DNA of 64,000 bases, from positions 491,934,453-491,998,452 of the forward strand of contig CM060923.1 in NCBI GenBank assembly GCA_030737875.1. The letters run 5' to 3'. Below are positions 50,148 through 62,561 of this stretch, one piece after another. The translations under genes and the position numbers were made by a program. The DNA comes from Allium sativum. Lineage: Eukaryota; Streptophyta; Magnoliopsida; Asparagales; Amaryllidaceae. Every line of letters begins with the position of its first letter. Position 1 is the stretch's first letter. The notes below the pieces were generated by a model. It did not search any database, had not been told where the DNA came from, and saw only the letters and a program-made list of their open reading frames with translations.

Positions 50148-50179
50148 ACTTCGATAGTTAAATAACCGACTATCGAAGT
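50148..50179 (+). repeat. Perfect 11-bp hairpin in E LTR2
   Basis: ACTTCGATAGT and ACTATCGAAGT flank a 10-base loop TAAATAACCG. LTR1 (43539-43570) has one C to T change in the left arm. B has a related hairpin. Confidence 0.7.
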
Positions 50180-52025
50180 GTTTTTGACCATCGTTGTCAA
50201 TACGGAGAGACCGGTTGGATATATTATCGAAAACCACTCCGTATAGGCATAAGCGCTGCGAATTTGATTATGCTGAAGAAAATTGAAGACGGAGTGAAAT
50301 GCAAGGGTCGTCCTGTTTCAGAATGGTGTTTTCTGTTTGTCCAGTCCCGGGACAACTTGTATGGACGAATGTCTGACAGAATATTCCTGACGGTCACATA
50401 AGACGATCCTTTCAAGGTATTATGTCTGGTGGCGGAGAAATTCGTTTCTCTTGGCTTTTATACCCGTAATATTTTGGGAAGATCAACTAGTGATTTGACG
50501 GGTTTGACGATGTGGCATTCAAAGTGTATGGTGGCCAGATGTTCTAAAAGGAAAACGTAGCCTCAAGCTTCACAGCCGGGAAATGACAAAAATCGGGTAG
50601 GCAGCATGGCTATGTGGGTCGCTCCCATTAGGGTGTATAATCACCTATCTAGAGAAATTCCTTTTGTTTCTAAATCTATCGATTCTGCCCATTCGGGAAC
50701 GGTGGTTTGAGTCCAACCGTTGGTGATATACATTCGATACACTCAAGCGAAATGAGTGGTCGGTCATGTGTGGGCCGGGTTGCAAGACGTTCTTGTTGAA
50801 CCCAGGTGTATTCGCCTCTAGAGATACATCATCGGAAGGTGGTCCCATACCTTGTCATAGTTGGAATCCAATCTCCAATAAGCGCCCTGCGGTTTCTGAT
50901 TTTATACTATATATGTAGAGCGTGAGATGCAAGCGTTCTACTATTTGGTTATTTATTTGATTAGACATTATTATAATATCACTGGATTTTTGGATATCAA
51001 AATATTTTGGGTTATAGTAAGGTAAAAGCCGTCCATGTTTATGTGTGGGCTGGTCTTACTATTATCCTTTTTGTTTCAAGAAGGATTTCCAAAGTTAAGC
51101 CATATGGTTGGAATTTACTCACACCAGTCCCATGACTGACCCAGAGTTTATTTTGTTTGTTTTCCCCTAAACTCTTGGGTGCCCAAATTTGTACGGGCAG
51201 TCAAGTGTTTCAGGCTTTGCAGATGCACTTGGAGGATCTTAAAGTAGAAGGCTCCACCGTCAGTTATCTAGAGTTATTTCCGCTGTATCAAATGTTATGT
51301 TGTACTCTGATGATGGTATGAATATACAATACAGTTTTGTATTTCAAAGTTACGTTATATAATATATTTTATCCGTTCCGCTGTGAGATTCGTGTTTACT
51401 CTGATTATGCTCAGTTGTGTTCTTCTTCTTCTTCTTCTATTCTATTAGTTCTATCTTTTCTATCTCACCCTCTAATTTCTTTCTATTAATGGTCCGGTAT
51501 TTTCGATGTCTGAACAGTCGACGCTGGGTTTTGTGTCGATTTTCGGAGTCGAAAAAATCTCGGGTCGTTACAAATAGTATGATTTAGGCTAGGTCTAGGT
51601 GTTGTTTTATAAGTGTATAGGGTGATTTAGAGCCTTCAGATCAGTCCAGAAGTCATCAGAATCGCACAGCTCGAATACACATCATCTAGCCACTCAAAAG
51701 AAGACACGTCACCCCAGAACACTCCAGAATTCGGTGCTGGATTTGTACGGGCGCACTTGGCAGGTGCGCCAGTGTATTTTTGTAATGGCGCACTTCACAA
51801 GTGCGCCAGTGTATTCTGGACTGTTTTCGGTTTTTCTGCCTAACTTCGTTCGTCCATATCTTCTTCATACGTATCCGATTTTCGAAAACTCGGACTCTAT
51901 TTCGCGTATTTTTCCGAGACGAACGCAATGGCGTAACCCATTTCCCTTGATTTCATCATTTATAATTAATTATACTTTAATTCGTGAAGCTTAATGTTAT
52001 AGAATTCACGGGGTGTTACAATATT

Positions 52026-52986
52026 TGTGTTTTGATATCATTCAAAGTTATTCGTAACAGAATAACAATAACGATGATTATTGGATACATATCGAATCGA
52101 ATGAAAAATTATGAATGATCTAGATGGAATTTAACCCTATGATATATTCGTAGTGATATTCATGGGCCTCTTGATTGAGTGAGACTGTGAAATGCATGGC
52201 CATGCTCAAATATTGATTTGTTTTAAACAGTCTACTCATCGACCAAGATAAGTGAATTAAATCATAAAGGGGGTAATACGTTCCATGCCTCAAATTTAAT
52301 CCAGGATATATTGGTTAAAAGGATTAGATTACATTGATACATTGGTCATGGAAAGGTTGTATCGAATCATTGATCATATTATAACTTGGGTAACAGCGAT
52401 GTGTTGCTAGATACCGCTCACTGTTTATAATTTAAATACGATTTAAATTATTGCCAACGTTATAGTAACCTATAGGGTCATACAATAAAACGGTTAAAGG
52501 AGAAATAATTTTAGGCAAATAAAAATATCAAGATGTTGATATTTTATTTGAGTTGGAATGTGTATTTGTGTAGTTTCCTTATTTTAAGGATAACATTGGT
52601 TAAAAGAGGGTTATTCCTTCTTTAAAAAGGTTGAGACCGATACATTGTTTTAGATTAGATCAGACCCAATGTCTTTAGCTACCCAGTTATTCCAAAACCC
52701 TAGAATGAAAAATGGCGGCTAGCACTGCAAATCTTCTCCTTTCTTTATTTGATATGTATGACAATCAAATAGATAATCGTTCGTGGATCACCCCTAGAGG
52801 TGGCGGCTTCTCCGGTCACGCTTAGATTCGATTCAACTCATTTCCAATCTGGTTCCGTAAAATCTCGAGAACCCCTAAAAGGTATGATCTTAATTTTGTT
52901 TGATTTACAAGTTTACGTGTCAGATCCTAATAGTTTTGGTTTAAATTTCGTTATTGTAATGTGAATTTGATCCAATATTTCCTTCA
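52026..52986 (+). repeat. Copia C 5' LTR, second part
   Basis: It continues the LTR after D and ends CCTTCA, one base before the primer-binding site. It contains a start-like TTCCAAAACCCTAG region (about 52690) and a small GC-richer patch. Confidence 0.8.
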
Positions 52987-52987
52987 A

Positions 52988-53004
52988 TGGTATCAGAGCT
53001 CAAG
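52988..53004 (+). other. Primer-binding site of copia C
   Basis: TGGTATCAGAGC followed by TCAAG lies one base after the LTR end; initiator-Met tRNA type. Confidence 0.85.
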
Positions 53005-56000
53005 TTTTGAGAGATTTGATAAATTGAACTCAATTTTTGATTTTTATCGTGATTAATTCAGTGAACGATCAAACTCAATACTAAGGTAATTATGTTTTGA
53101 TTCTGTAGTGTTAAATAGAGATTACTATACGTTGAATCTCAGTTTCGTTTATATGGTTGAGTGATTACATTAATAAATATAATTGTAACTCGATTCACAT
53201 TTGAAATTGTTTCAAGGTTAATAAAATTGCTTGGTGAATCCAGAACTAACATTCGATTTTGAATTGGATATATGTATTTACACTTACTTACCAGGTAGAA
53301 CATTTAATTTTGATTATCTGTTTGGACCTTGTGAGAACTCAAACAAAGTTTGGATTTAACTTTATATATATATATATATATATATATTATATTGTAGAAT
53401 GAATCCATGTCTTCCACTTGGTCATATTTATATAGATGATTAAACGGTTAGAACTGTCATGAAGTTTTTTAAAATTCTTACCAGCAAATTATGAATTTGA
53501 TAAATTTAGGGCTAGTCTATCCAGTCTTGCTCTTGACACAACTTTTTCACAAATAAAATTGTTCTATTCAAACAAAATTAATATTAGATATTAATTATGA
53601 TTGTATATTACTTATTTTAAAAATGTTTATACGAGTAAACAGTACAATACATGTTATCAAAATGTTTAATCAATAAATATTTATGGCTAGTCCTTATCAT
53701 GGTTTTTCTCTCTTATTAAAATTGGTTTTACTGGTTAATGAATCAGTAAAATACCTTTTGATGAACTTTGATTCATTAAAATCAGTAATAGTTATCTGAT
53801 ATATTAACTTAGTTTTAAATTGTTATGACTTTGTCGATAAATAAAGCTATATTGCATAAAAAACACAAAATCCAGTTTTGTTCTCACTTGAAATGTATCA
53901 TCCAGAATAAGATTTGTATTTGGTTTAAATTCGAAAAAAAACTTTTAAGATTGATATTGGATATCAATACCAACTCAATTGTCTATTCTGTTAATCTTTT
54001 CAAGTTGAATTAATTATTTTAATAAAACTGATTTTGTGGGTTTAATTTCGAATTGAACCTCTTATAATTGAATATGGTTATATAATCATCTCTGTTATGA
54101 TTGATTTTTGAAATCAATAAAATTACTTATTCAGTCAAACACAAGTTCAAATAAAATATATTATGAATTAAAATTGTTAATTCTATGGATATTTAAAATG
54201 TGCTTGAATCTGGGATTATTAGTAATGTCACAATATGAATCCATTTGTTTTGTTGTTGATTTGGAGAGTGGTTTAAAACCGTTTAGATTATATAAAATGT
54301 TTCATTCAAATACGAATTAAAATTTGATCTTAATTCTATTTGAACTGTACTGATTTCAAGACTATTAAATTCTGTATACACTGATTTTGACTAAAATAGT
54401 GTACTAGTCTGTTTATATGTACTAAAATCACAATCAAAGTGTTCGATTAATAAGTTTATATGTCCAATTTTATTATATTTTTCTTCTCTCGATAAAATTG
54501 GTTTCACTGATTAATGAATCAGTAGGAATGAATTTTGATATAATGAAATCATCCAAATAGAAGTTTGTTAAGACAAATTTTGAATTTGATCTTTATATCT
54601 GGAAATGAAACCAAAATCAGTTTTGTTTTTGAGCATTATGATCCTTATTCTGTTATAGATATATATACATATATATATATATATTATATTGATCTTAAGA
54701 GATATATGATTGATAATAGATTGATTGAATAAAAGATTCATGGTCAAATATTCTGATTTTTCATTTTCATGATATTGATCATGGATACTTGATGTACAAC
54801 AGTGATATAATTTTATATATATAATGATATATACATTTTAGTCTTTTACTTGATATATATATATATATATATATATATGGATATCAAAACCTGAAATGAT
54901 TTAAAGATTTAGTAAATAGGATTTGCTATTTTTGCATATGTGAACGACACAGACTCCTATACACACATCTGTTAATAATATATGTTTATAAGCATGTATG
55001 ACTTACAGTTTTTTTTTATTGTTATATATGATCATACTATACAAATTTGAATATTTATGTGTATATATATATGTATATATATGAACAATGATGGCACATG
55101 GTTGCTTAAATATGTATATACTATATAAGAATAGATCCTATTATTGTTTTAAATGGATCTAATTGTTTAAAATTGTTTTAAACAGTACTCAATTGTTGAA
55201 TGATATTATCATATTTGATATGGCCGTTTAACTCGGTAATATTGATGTTTTGCACGCACTAGTGATCCTTTTAAATTCCCTGCAAATTTGATTTGTAATG
55301 AAATTCTTAACAAGTTTATTTATTATATTCAATGTCTTATACCATGCTACATTAAAATTAATGATAGGATATCATGATATAACTATACATGGTATTATAC
55401 AAGCAATGCCATTGACTATATATGGTAGTGATATATCCAGAAACATATATGCTACTAACTGTAGTATTTCATATGGATTGGGCCTATGTTTTAGTTTAAT
55501 TTTTCTCATTGATTAAATTATACATGTTGCATCTAGATGCATGTCTACATACATAAACTGAAATGTCCACTCATACGGACCAACATATTAACACATAATC
55601 ATGTATTTATCCCATATCATCTCGGGATAATGATATTGTGCTCTTCCATTAAGTTATGTTGGATACGTATAAATTGCGTAAAATATACATACATTGAACA
55701 GCCCTATACATTTTGATCTACTGTATGTATGTTTATATTGATAGATATAAGAATATACATATATGAATCCATAAATTATTGCATATGTTGATATGCTTAT
55801 AAAATATGTTTCATATACATACATACAACAGTTAGCAAGTGATATATACATTTGATGTATATCGATCACTGCATATATTTATGTATGTTATACATTTGAT
55901 GTATATATTCATATGAGTAAGACAGACTGACCATAGTGAATTTTAATTTAAAATCAGGAAGGGTGCAACCAATACTGAAATCGTTTCAGCTGAAAGATGC

Positions 56001-57027
56001 ACAATTTCATGGATAGGAAATGGCAATGGTTGCTTTTTTGAAATTAAAACAAGTATGACTTGTTTATTATTAGGATATTGATGTAATTATGTATTTGTAT
56101 AAAATGATGTACATGAAGCAGGATGTATTATTTTTATATCTGACAAAATGTTTGAAAAATGTTTTAGCATTTGTATCTATTTCTAGCCTATACTGCTCCT
56201 CTGTATTGTAATGTGCATGATTTTGTTACAACCACTTAAATGTAAGTCTGGACTGTAAGCTTATATATATATAATTGTTCATATGAAACATGTTAGTTAA
56301 TGGTTCATATATATATATATATATATAAGTGTGTGTATATATATAAGTGTATGTATATTAGATAACTCCAGCAAGTTGTGTATGATTGGGCCCTAGTAAA
56401 TGATAAGGCATGTTTAATTAAAAGATGCGTGTATTATAATTGTACCCCTTTTAAAGCTATAATACCACAAAAGGTCAATAGGTTTTTGGCAACACAAATT
56501 TGATCTGTATTTTATGTTTTGAAATGTTCAATACTAAATAAGCATATTTCCTGTCATATATATATTATGCGAATATAAAATTCATATATTTTGATATATG
56601 TAAATAACTCTAATATTGTTCGCCACTATGAATTATTAATTCCCTTTAAAGCAAATTTTGTTACATTAAGTCATGGTGACGTCTTCCAACAATACATTCA
56701 TCAATGTCCAAAATCACCGGATGTAGGTAATGCCAAAGCATTGTGCATCCTTTTATTTTGGTTATATGCGACGGAGTAAAAGTGATACTTGAATTGTATT
56801 ATTGGGTCTGACTTAACTAAGCTGCATAATAAAATTATGGCTTAGAGACAATAACATGAATTATTCTATATTCTGAGCAAATGAATAATACTGAATCAAA
56901 ATGTTCATCATGCGATCCAGGAATTATATACACGATATAATTGACATGGGATGTCTACCTAAAATGTTGATTTTTGGGGATTAGCCAAAGCTAGGTCAAG
57001 GCATGACTAGATACGGATCTTGGAACA

Positions 57028-57068
<41 letters not shown>

Positions 57069-57309
57069 TGATATGTATATGTAAACAGAGGGATGTTAAT
57101 TTGAGTGGGAGCGTATTTTAGTTTAAATAGTACATTTATAATAATATAAATTTTGATTGTCAAATTTTTTATATTTTAAATGAATATTAAGAATCGGTTA
57201 TTATTTATTATCCGCTGTAGATATTAAATAATAGATAACTCCGATAATTTAATTTGTTCTTGAGAAGAATAAATTGAATTAAATCAAATTTCTTATCGAA
57301 CATTGAAAT
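53005..57309 (+). other. AT-rich leader/gag region of copia C, no recognisable gene
   Basis: The stretch is extremely AT-rich with several (TA)n runs (about 53362, 54660, 54850, 56300 and 57030-57066). A diverged direct repeat of roughly 780 bp is visible: TTCTCTCTTATTAAAATTGG at about 53707 against TTCTCTCGATAAAATTGG at about 54483, followed in both by TTAATGAATCAGTA. Gag should lie here, but no conserved residues could be traced. Either gag is beyond recognition or another AT-rich insertion is present. Confidence 0.5.
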
Positions 57310-58770
57310 TTGAGGAATGTCCTCAAACAAATTAAAACGTAGTTGTTCTAACAAATATAGAGGATCTAAAATAAAAATTAAAGTGTGACTTCAACTGAAC
57401 AAGATATAAAAGTTATAATAATCTACTTATACATTTCTAGTATTAGATACTAGATATAAATCACACAAATGTATGTTGATTTACAGAAATTGTAGAATAA
57501 GTAGAAATCTGATAAAAGGACAAGTAGACTTACGATTGGAAATGAAGCAAATGTTGCTGGATTATCCATAGGAAGTTGACTCTTGTTGATTATATTGGCT
57601 TAATTAAATAAATAAAATAATTATTATAATGAAATTCCACTTAAGATAAATGTTATAATAGATCTTGTTTAGACAAGTTTGAATTTCATTTGTAATAAAA
57701 GAACAATTGTTATTCATATCATTTAAATGAAATATCATATGGAATTTCATAAATAGTTAATGATCTTTGTAAATCCTTAACTATATTGTACTTGACATTA
57801 ATAATGAATGGATTAAATTTAGTGATTTAAATCTAATATACCTTTAGTATTACCGGTTAGCCCAGTAAACAAGGAAGTATATCAAAACTCCATAATGATG
57901 GAATTTTGAGATCATTTGATTTTGAATTATATGAAGAATGCAGATCTTGTTTATTAGGAAAAATAACTGAATCACCTTTCACTTGACACAGTGAATGAGT
58001 GATAAGTATTGGGTCTCATACATAATGATGTATATGAAGCAATGAATACATAAACTAGAGGTAGGTTTTATTACTTCATTATATTTACTGATGATATCAG
58101 TAGATACAGATATGGGTATCTTATGAAACAGATATCAGAATCCTTTGACAATTTTAAAGTGGTGGTAGAAACCAATTTTAATTAAAAAAATAAATACTTT
58201 TTGAACAAATCGAAAAGGAATATTTAAGCCAACTATTTAATGACTATTCAGATGAGTTTGAAATTGTTTCACAACTCAATCCATATTGAACACCATATTG
58301 GAATGGTGTATTTGAAAGGAGAAATCGCACCGTATAAGATATAGTACGATTAATGATAAGTCATATAGATCTTCCAATGAATTAAATTTAGAACAATTGT
58401 ATTCAATCCCGCTAAAACGATTTTGAAGAAGCCATATAAGATATGGAGTAGGAAACCTCCTAGTGTGTCTAATGCGAATATTTGGGATGCGAGAATGTTT
58501 ATTAAACGTCCTTTCTCTGAATAGGTCGGATCCAAATAAGATAACTATTTTGTGTAATATCCACAAGATATACATGGATATTATTTCTATAAATTCTCTC
58601 AGAATAAAATGTTTATTGCTCAAATTGGTATCCTTTATAAAGGAGAACCAGTCTCTAAGATACCGATAGGAATGAAATAGAAGTCGAAATGTCTCGAAAC
58701 TACAAAATGTCATTGAATCTTGTATAGACAAGAAATTGAGTGGGAGTGAAACAATAATTCTAATGTTATT
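57310..58770 (+). pseudogene. Degenerate copia pol: protease, pre-integrase, integrase
   Basis: With many stops and frameshifts, scattered blocks keep the copia order. A possible zinc-knuckle end (57315-57390) is followed by LVLDT (57437-57451), the protease active-site region. GQVDLRL-like sequence is near 57520. A GAG-pre-integrase block (57882-57983; SFDFELYEECRSCLLGKITE) comes next, then the integrase core start YYFIIFTDDISRY (about 58075-58115). Further integrase blocks are TPYWNGVFERRNRT (about 58290-58330), an RPSV/NIWDAR-like stretch (about 58460-58500) and YPQDIHGYYFY (about 58560). RT and RNase H are missing, cut by A''. It is clearly dead. Confidence 0.8.
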
Positions 58771-59744
58771 TGATAACACATTAATTATTGTAAATTATGT
58801 TTATTTTTATAACAAGAAATAAATACTGATTCTAAGAAAGAAAATGTTTGGATTAAGAAGTGTAATAACCCGGAAATCTGGGCCAATTTAAAATTTTTAT
58901 TTTGGCAATTTTAGCGAATCTTGATTATTTAAAATGAATTATTTTAAATAAAAACGATGAAATTTATTTTGAATAGAATTCGAACGTATATATTATATAG
59001 ATCGTCGTTAGAATATAAATATTTATTTATATATATAAAATGAATTGAAAATGGCGCGGTAGTTCGATAATTCGATTTCAAACTTCAAATGAATGTACAA
59101 GATTCAAAATAAACCGGATTTTAGCGAAACCAAAAACGTTTGAATCTAATTGATAATATCTTTCCAACGAATCCGAAAAATTGAAATTTCATAGCAGGAA
59201 TCAAAAGATATGTCCAGTTGAAAATTCAGAATAGTCGCTATGGAATTCTGGCCCTTAAAAATGGAAATTTTGCATACGACCTCGGATTTCGACGAAACCA
59301 CTATTGTTGGATCCGCGATGTAAAAATATTGCTAGGTTTCAAATTTCATAATTTTTCGAATCAATATGTGAGCGTAGCAAAGGAAAACGCGTTTGACCAG
59401 TTTTAGTTGATTTTAATCGACTGGAAAATGACCATTTTTCAAACGGTCTCGGAATCTGACGAAACTAGTTTTGTTAGGACCGTATCGTCAATACGAAGCT
59501 AGAAAATATTTTTCGGGAATTTTTCTAGTTAGTGTGTGGCCTCGATAAATCGAAATGTGCGTTCAAATTTAGTATATAGAGTTATATGTTTATTTTGGCG
59601 AAAACTGATCGAAACAGTCGAATCAGCCTACGATACATATTCCATTATGTTCGTAATGGGGGTAATTGGCTAGGGGCGACAGTCGTTGGGTCTCGTTTCA
59701 AGGTCAAATAAAAAGTCAACTTTTTGGGGAATTATAAAATAAAA

Positions 59745-59753
59745 TATATATAC
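59745..59753 (+). promoter_or_regulatory. Probable TATA box of A''
   Basis: TATATATAC lies 883 bp into the LTR, the same distance as in A, followed by a C/T-rich stretch. Confidence 0.55.
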
Positions 59754-60340
59754 TTTAAAACTTCCTCCCTTCCTTATCCCTTAGACTCGGTCAAACCCCC
59801 CCATTCCCTTCCCACTCAGATCGAAATCGATTCAAGTAAAAGAGAAAAAAAAATAAACCCATCGCCGTGCCTTCGGGTGGAGGAGCCAAAGCCGCCGCCG
59901 CATCTTCTTCTCCCCCCTCCTTCTCCTTCTTCCACCACAACCCTCCCCTCCACTTCCTCCAGCCGTTCGATGTCCAATCCTCCCCAAAACCAAAAACGCC
60001 GCCGCCGCTTTTTGCTCCTCCACCGCGCCTGCAGCCGACCATCCGACCCCCTGCGCCCCCTCAGGCCATCCACCGTCACCATGAACCCTCCTTCTCACAG
60101 GAAAAAAAAACAACACTGTAAGTTTAATTTATTTCATTTTTATTTTTCTTTATTTTATTTATATAGGGTGATTAGCTTAATAGGAAAAAAAATCAGTTTA
60201 GACACGATATTAGCGAATAAAAATCAATCCTTTTATATGGAGCAATTAAAAATGTGACTTTTATATAGTAGAAATAAAAAAGATGTGATCTTTATAGAAG
60301 TAGCCATATAAAAGTATGATTTTTATATTATATATATAGT

Positions 60341-60465
60341 AAAAATTCGATTTTTATATATTGAATAGCGAAGTAAAAATTCGATTTTTATATATTGAAT
60401 AGCGAAGTAAAAATTCGATTTTTATATATTGAGTAGCGAAGTAAAAATTCGATTTTTACATATGT
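60341..60465. repeat. 34-bp tandem repeat, about 3.6 copies
   Basis: Units of AAAAATTCGATTTTTATATA then TTGAATAGCGAAGT start at about 60341, 60375, 60409 and 60443, with few differences. Confidence 0.9.
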
Positions 60466-61129
60466 AGAGAATACGGGCAAAGAAAGTGACAAGAGGCAAG
60501 AACGACGAAGATTTCTACATAAGAAGAGTCGTGGGATTGGATAGCTATCAGTGAGAACTTCTCACCTTTTTATATTGTTTTCTAGTTAAAAATATATACT
60601 AGGATGCAGACGGTGTTTAGTAGCACCCGACACCCGTCGTCCACAGACCTTGGACGGCTTGTATGCTTGTTTGTTTGATTTTGTTGTGTAGTTGATTGTG
60701 TGATGTGATGTGAAATGAAATAAAATATCTATATAGCTAAAAATATTTATATTTTTAACGTGTATATGAAAAGAAATAAAAATAAACAAATCGGACGATT
60801 TGTTTATATACACACATTTGACTGATATTGATTGGTACGATAAATTTTGCACATCGCCCAACTGCACAAATAAAATATGTGTTTGATTGTTTGAAACCCC
60901 ACACGGGTATTGGGATGATTTTTGACGTACACTAATCCCGATTGTTTAGTTGTATGTCGATCGATTGATTGACAGACTATTATGAGTGTTAAATATTTAT
61001 ATTTGATGCTTATACAGTGTAGAATGCACTTTGGATGATGGTTGATTATTCATCGTTGTTATTGTATACATGTGTTGTAGAAAATCCATATAAACATTAT
61101 ATGGTAATTGATTGGACCTCATTTCAGTT

Positions 61130-61210
61130 TTGAAAAAGAAATATTTGAAATAGAAATATTTGAAAAAGAAATATTTGAAATAGAATATTTGAAAATAGAA
61201 ATATATGAAG
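61130..61210. repeat. Short tandem repeat (about 15 bp)
   Basis: AGAAATATTTGAAAA / AGAAATATTTGAAAT alternate about five times. Confidence 0.85.
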
Positions 61211-61359
61211 CCGCGTTGATAGATTGACGTCATTTTGACGTGAACGATATTTATATCGATTTTATTCAAATTGAAGTGAATATTAAAGCGAATTGAGATT
61301 CGAATTTAATTGATTTGAAATTCGAAATGAACTAAAATGATTTGAAATTCGAATAGAAT

Positions 61360-61595
61360 TGAAATCGTTTTGAAATGAATTCGAATAGAATTGAAATAGA
61401 ATTGAAATCGTTTTGAAATGAATTCGAATAGAATTGAAATAGAATTGAAATCGTTTTGAAATGAATTCGAATTAAATTGAAATAGAATTGAAATCGTTTT
61501 GAAATGAATTCGAATAGAATTGAAATAGAATTGAAGTCGTTTTGAAATGAATTCGAATTAAATTGAAATTGAATTAAAAATCATTTTGAAAGGAA
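61360..61595. repeat. 43-bp tandem repeat, about 5 copies
   Basis: Units begin CGTTTTGAAATGAATTCGAA at about 61365, 61409, 61452, 61495 and 61538. Each contains GAATTGAAATAGAATTGAAA, itself an internal repeat. Confidence 0.9.
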
Positions 61596-62314
61596 ATTGA
61601 CAAAGCATATATTATATATATAATATAATGGCCTGAATAGAACGCGTCACGCCGCGGCAGTTCGCGAATTTCGACCATTGACTTCGAACGGACATTACGG
61701 GAGATCCGACCGTCGGATTCTCCTAAAACCGGAACCGTTGGGTTCGTATCAAAAAGAGATTTCTAACAAATATTAGAAATTAGAAATCTAACGGTTGGAT
61801 TTGATATTATGTCCAAATCAAATTTGAAAAAGGTCGATGTAAGTGCAGTTCGATGGTCGTTGATGGAAATCGACTGTACGGGACTTGATAAAATTATTAA
61901 AAATAGTAATAATTTGTGTAAAATCATAAGAAATGATTTGGGAAGAATTGGGATGAAAAACTCCATATTTGAAAAGATAAAAATAGATTTTTATCGAAAT
62001 GAACTAGTTTGGAACTAGAATAATAATTTATTTATTTTTAAAATAAATAAATTGGATTTGAAATGGTTTTGAAATATAACCAGAATTTCCAATGATTGCA
62101 TTGGAGTGGATTTGAATCGAAATTGTCTTCGGAATGTTTCGATGTTGGATTTCGTGATTATATAGATGTTGTTACGGAAATTTGAAAGATATAGATATAT
62201 ATATATATCGTTATTTCCAATACGATATCTGTTGGTCGTAGAATTTGATACTGAATATAAGCCGATATATTTTCTATTCAGAGCCTTGTATTTAATATCA
62301 AATGTGATATGGGT

Positions 62315-62561
62315 TTGTCATGAATGGTGTCTTCATTAACACTGTTCTTAAGCCCAGTTGAGAAAAGATTAAATCTTTTTATTTTGATTTAATGAAGAGT
62401 ACCAATTAAATAATATTCGATTGGAATTGAATTGGAATTGATTTTTGGGTTTATCGTGAACAGTGTTTTAAATAACACTTGTTTTTTAACCCGATAATTA
62501 ATGGAATGTGATGCTGGGTTTATCGTGAACCGTGTTTTAAAGGACACTGATTCTTTAACCC
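62315..62561 (+). repeat. Three imperfect palindromes in A''
   Basis: Copies are at about 62315-62357, 62449-62493 and 62516-62561. The middle copy pairs GGGTTTA with TTTAACCC, GAAC with GTTT and AGTGTT with AACACT around TTAAAT. They correspond to 10243-10758 in A. Confidence 0.65.

Larger units (their letters stand above)
39146..51572 (+). mobile_element. E: large-LTR non-coding retrotransposon (12.4 kb)
   Basis: LTR1 39146-44969 (5824 bp), interior 44970-46242 (1273 bp), LTR2 46243-51572 (5330 bp), with 5-bp AATAG duplications. The LTRs begin TGTAATGTCCCGC and end CGGGTCGTTACA. Outside one block (about 42370-43640 against 49467-50250) they are almost identical, implying a recent insertion. 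No protein domain is found in LTR or interior. It belongs to the same family group as B. Confidence 0.92.
46243..51572 (+). repeat. 3' LTR of E (5330 bp)
   Basis: Near-identical to LTR1 at both ends but about 490 bp shorter. It lacks about 600 bp corresponding to 42370-42970, carries about 8 minisatellite units (49483-49683), and then differs strongly from LTR1 until about 50250. Confidence 0.9.
31288..52020 (-). mobile_element. D: gag-only Ty3/gypsy element (8.3 kb without the nested E)
   Basis: In minus orientation: 5' LTR (52020-36291, split by E), a mutated primer-binding site, gag (36088-35096), a short non-coding stretch, a polypurine tract and a 3' LTR (34588-31288). The two LTRs are 3301 and 3298 bp once E and its duplication are removed, and differ at few sites, so D is young. 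No protease, RT or integrase is present; the interior is only 1.7 kb. Such gag-only elements (TR-GAG type) must borrow Pol. Flanked by ATATT duplications. Confidence 0.9.
36291..52020 (-). repeat. 5' LTR of D, split by E
   Basis: Parts 36291-39145 and 51578-52020 together match 31288-34588 almost base for base. E occupies 39146-51572, plus one copy of the AATAG duplication. On the element strand E lies just downstream of the TATA box near 51605-51614. Confidence 0.9.
30790..58861 (+). mobile_element. C: Ty1/copia retrotransposon, decayed, split by D and cut by A''
   Basis: The 5' LTR starts TGTTAGAGTTTATGCCCTAG at 30790, a classic plant copia LTR start. It is interrupted at 31287 by D and resumes at 52026 after the duplicated ATATT. 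It ends at 52986, directly before a primer-binding site (52988). Downstream lie a 4.3 kb AT-rich leader and a degenerate pol (57310-58770) in the copia order protease-integrase, with reverse transcriptase missing because A'' begins at 58862. The LTR is 1459 bp without D. Confidence 0.85.

Noticed and set aside
55298..55516. 72-codon ORF with hydrophobic residues in the AT-rich block
   Set aside because: Composition expected of AT-rich DNA; no signal or domain I can defend.
59724..60257. 177-codon ORF in A''
   Set aside because: It begins at TTG upstream of the probable TATA and runs through a C-rich island; no counterpart frame in A.
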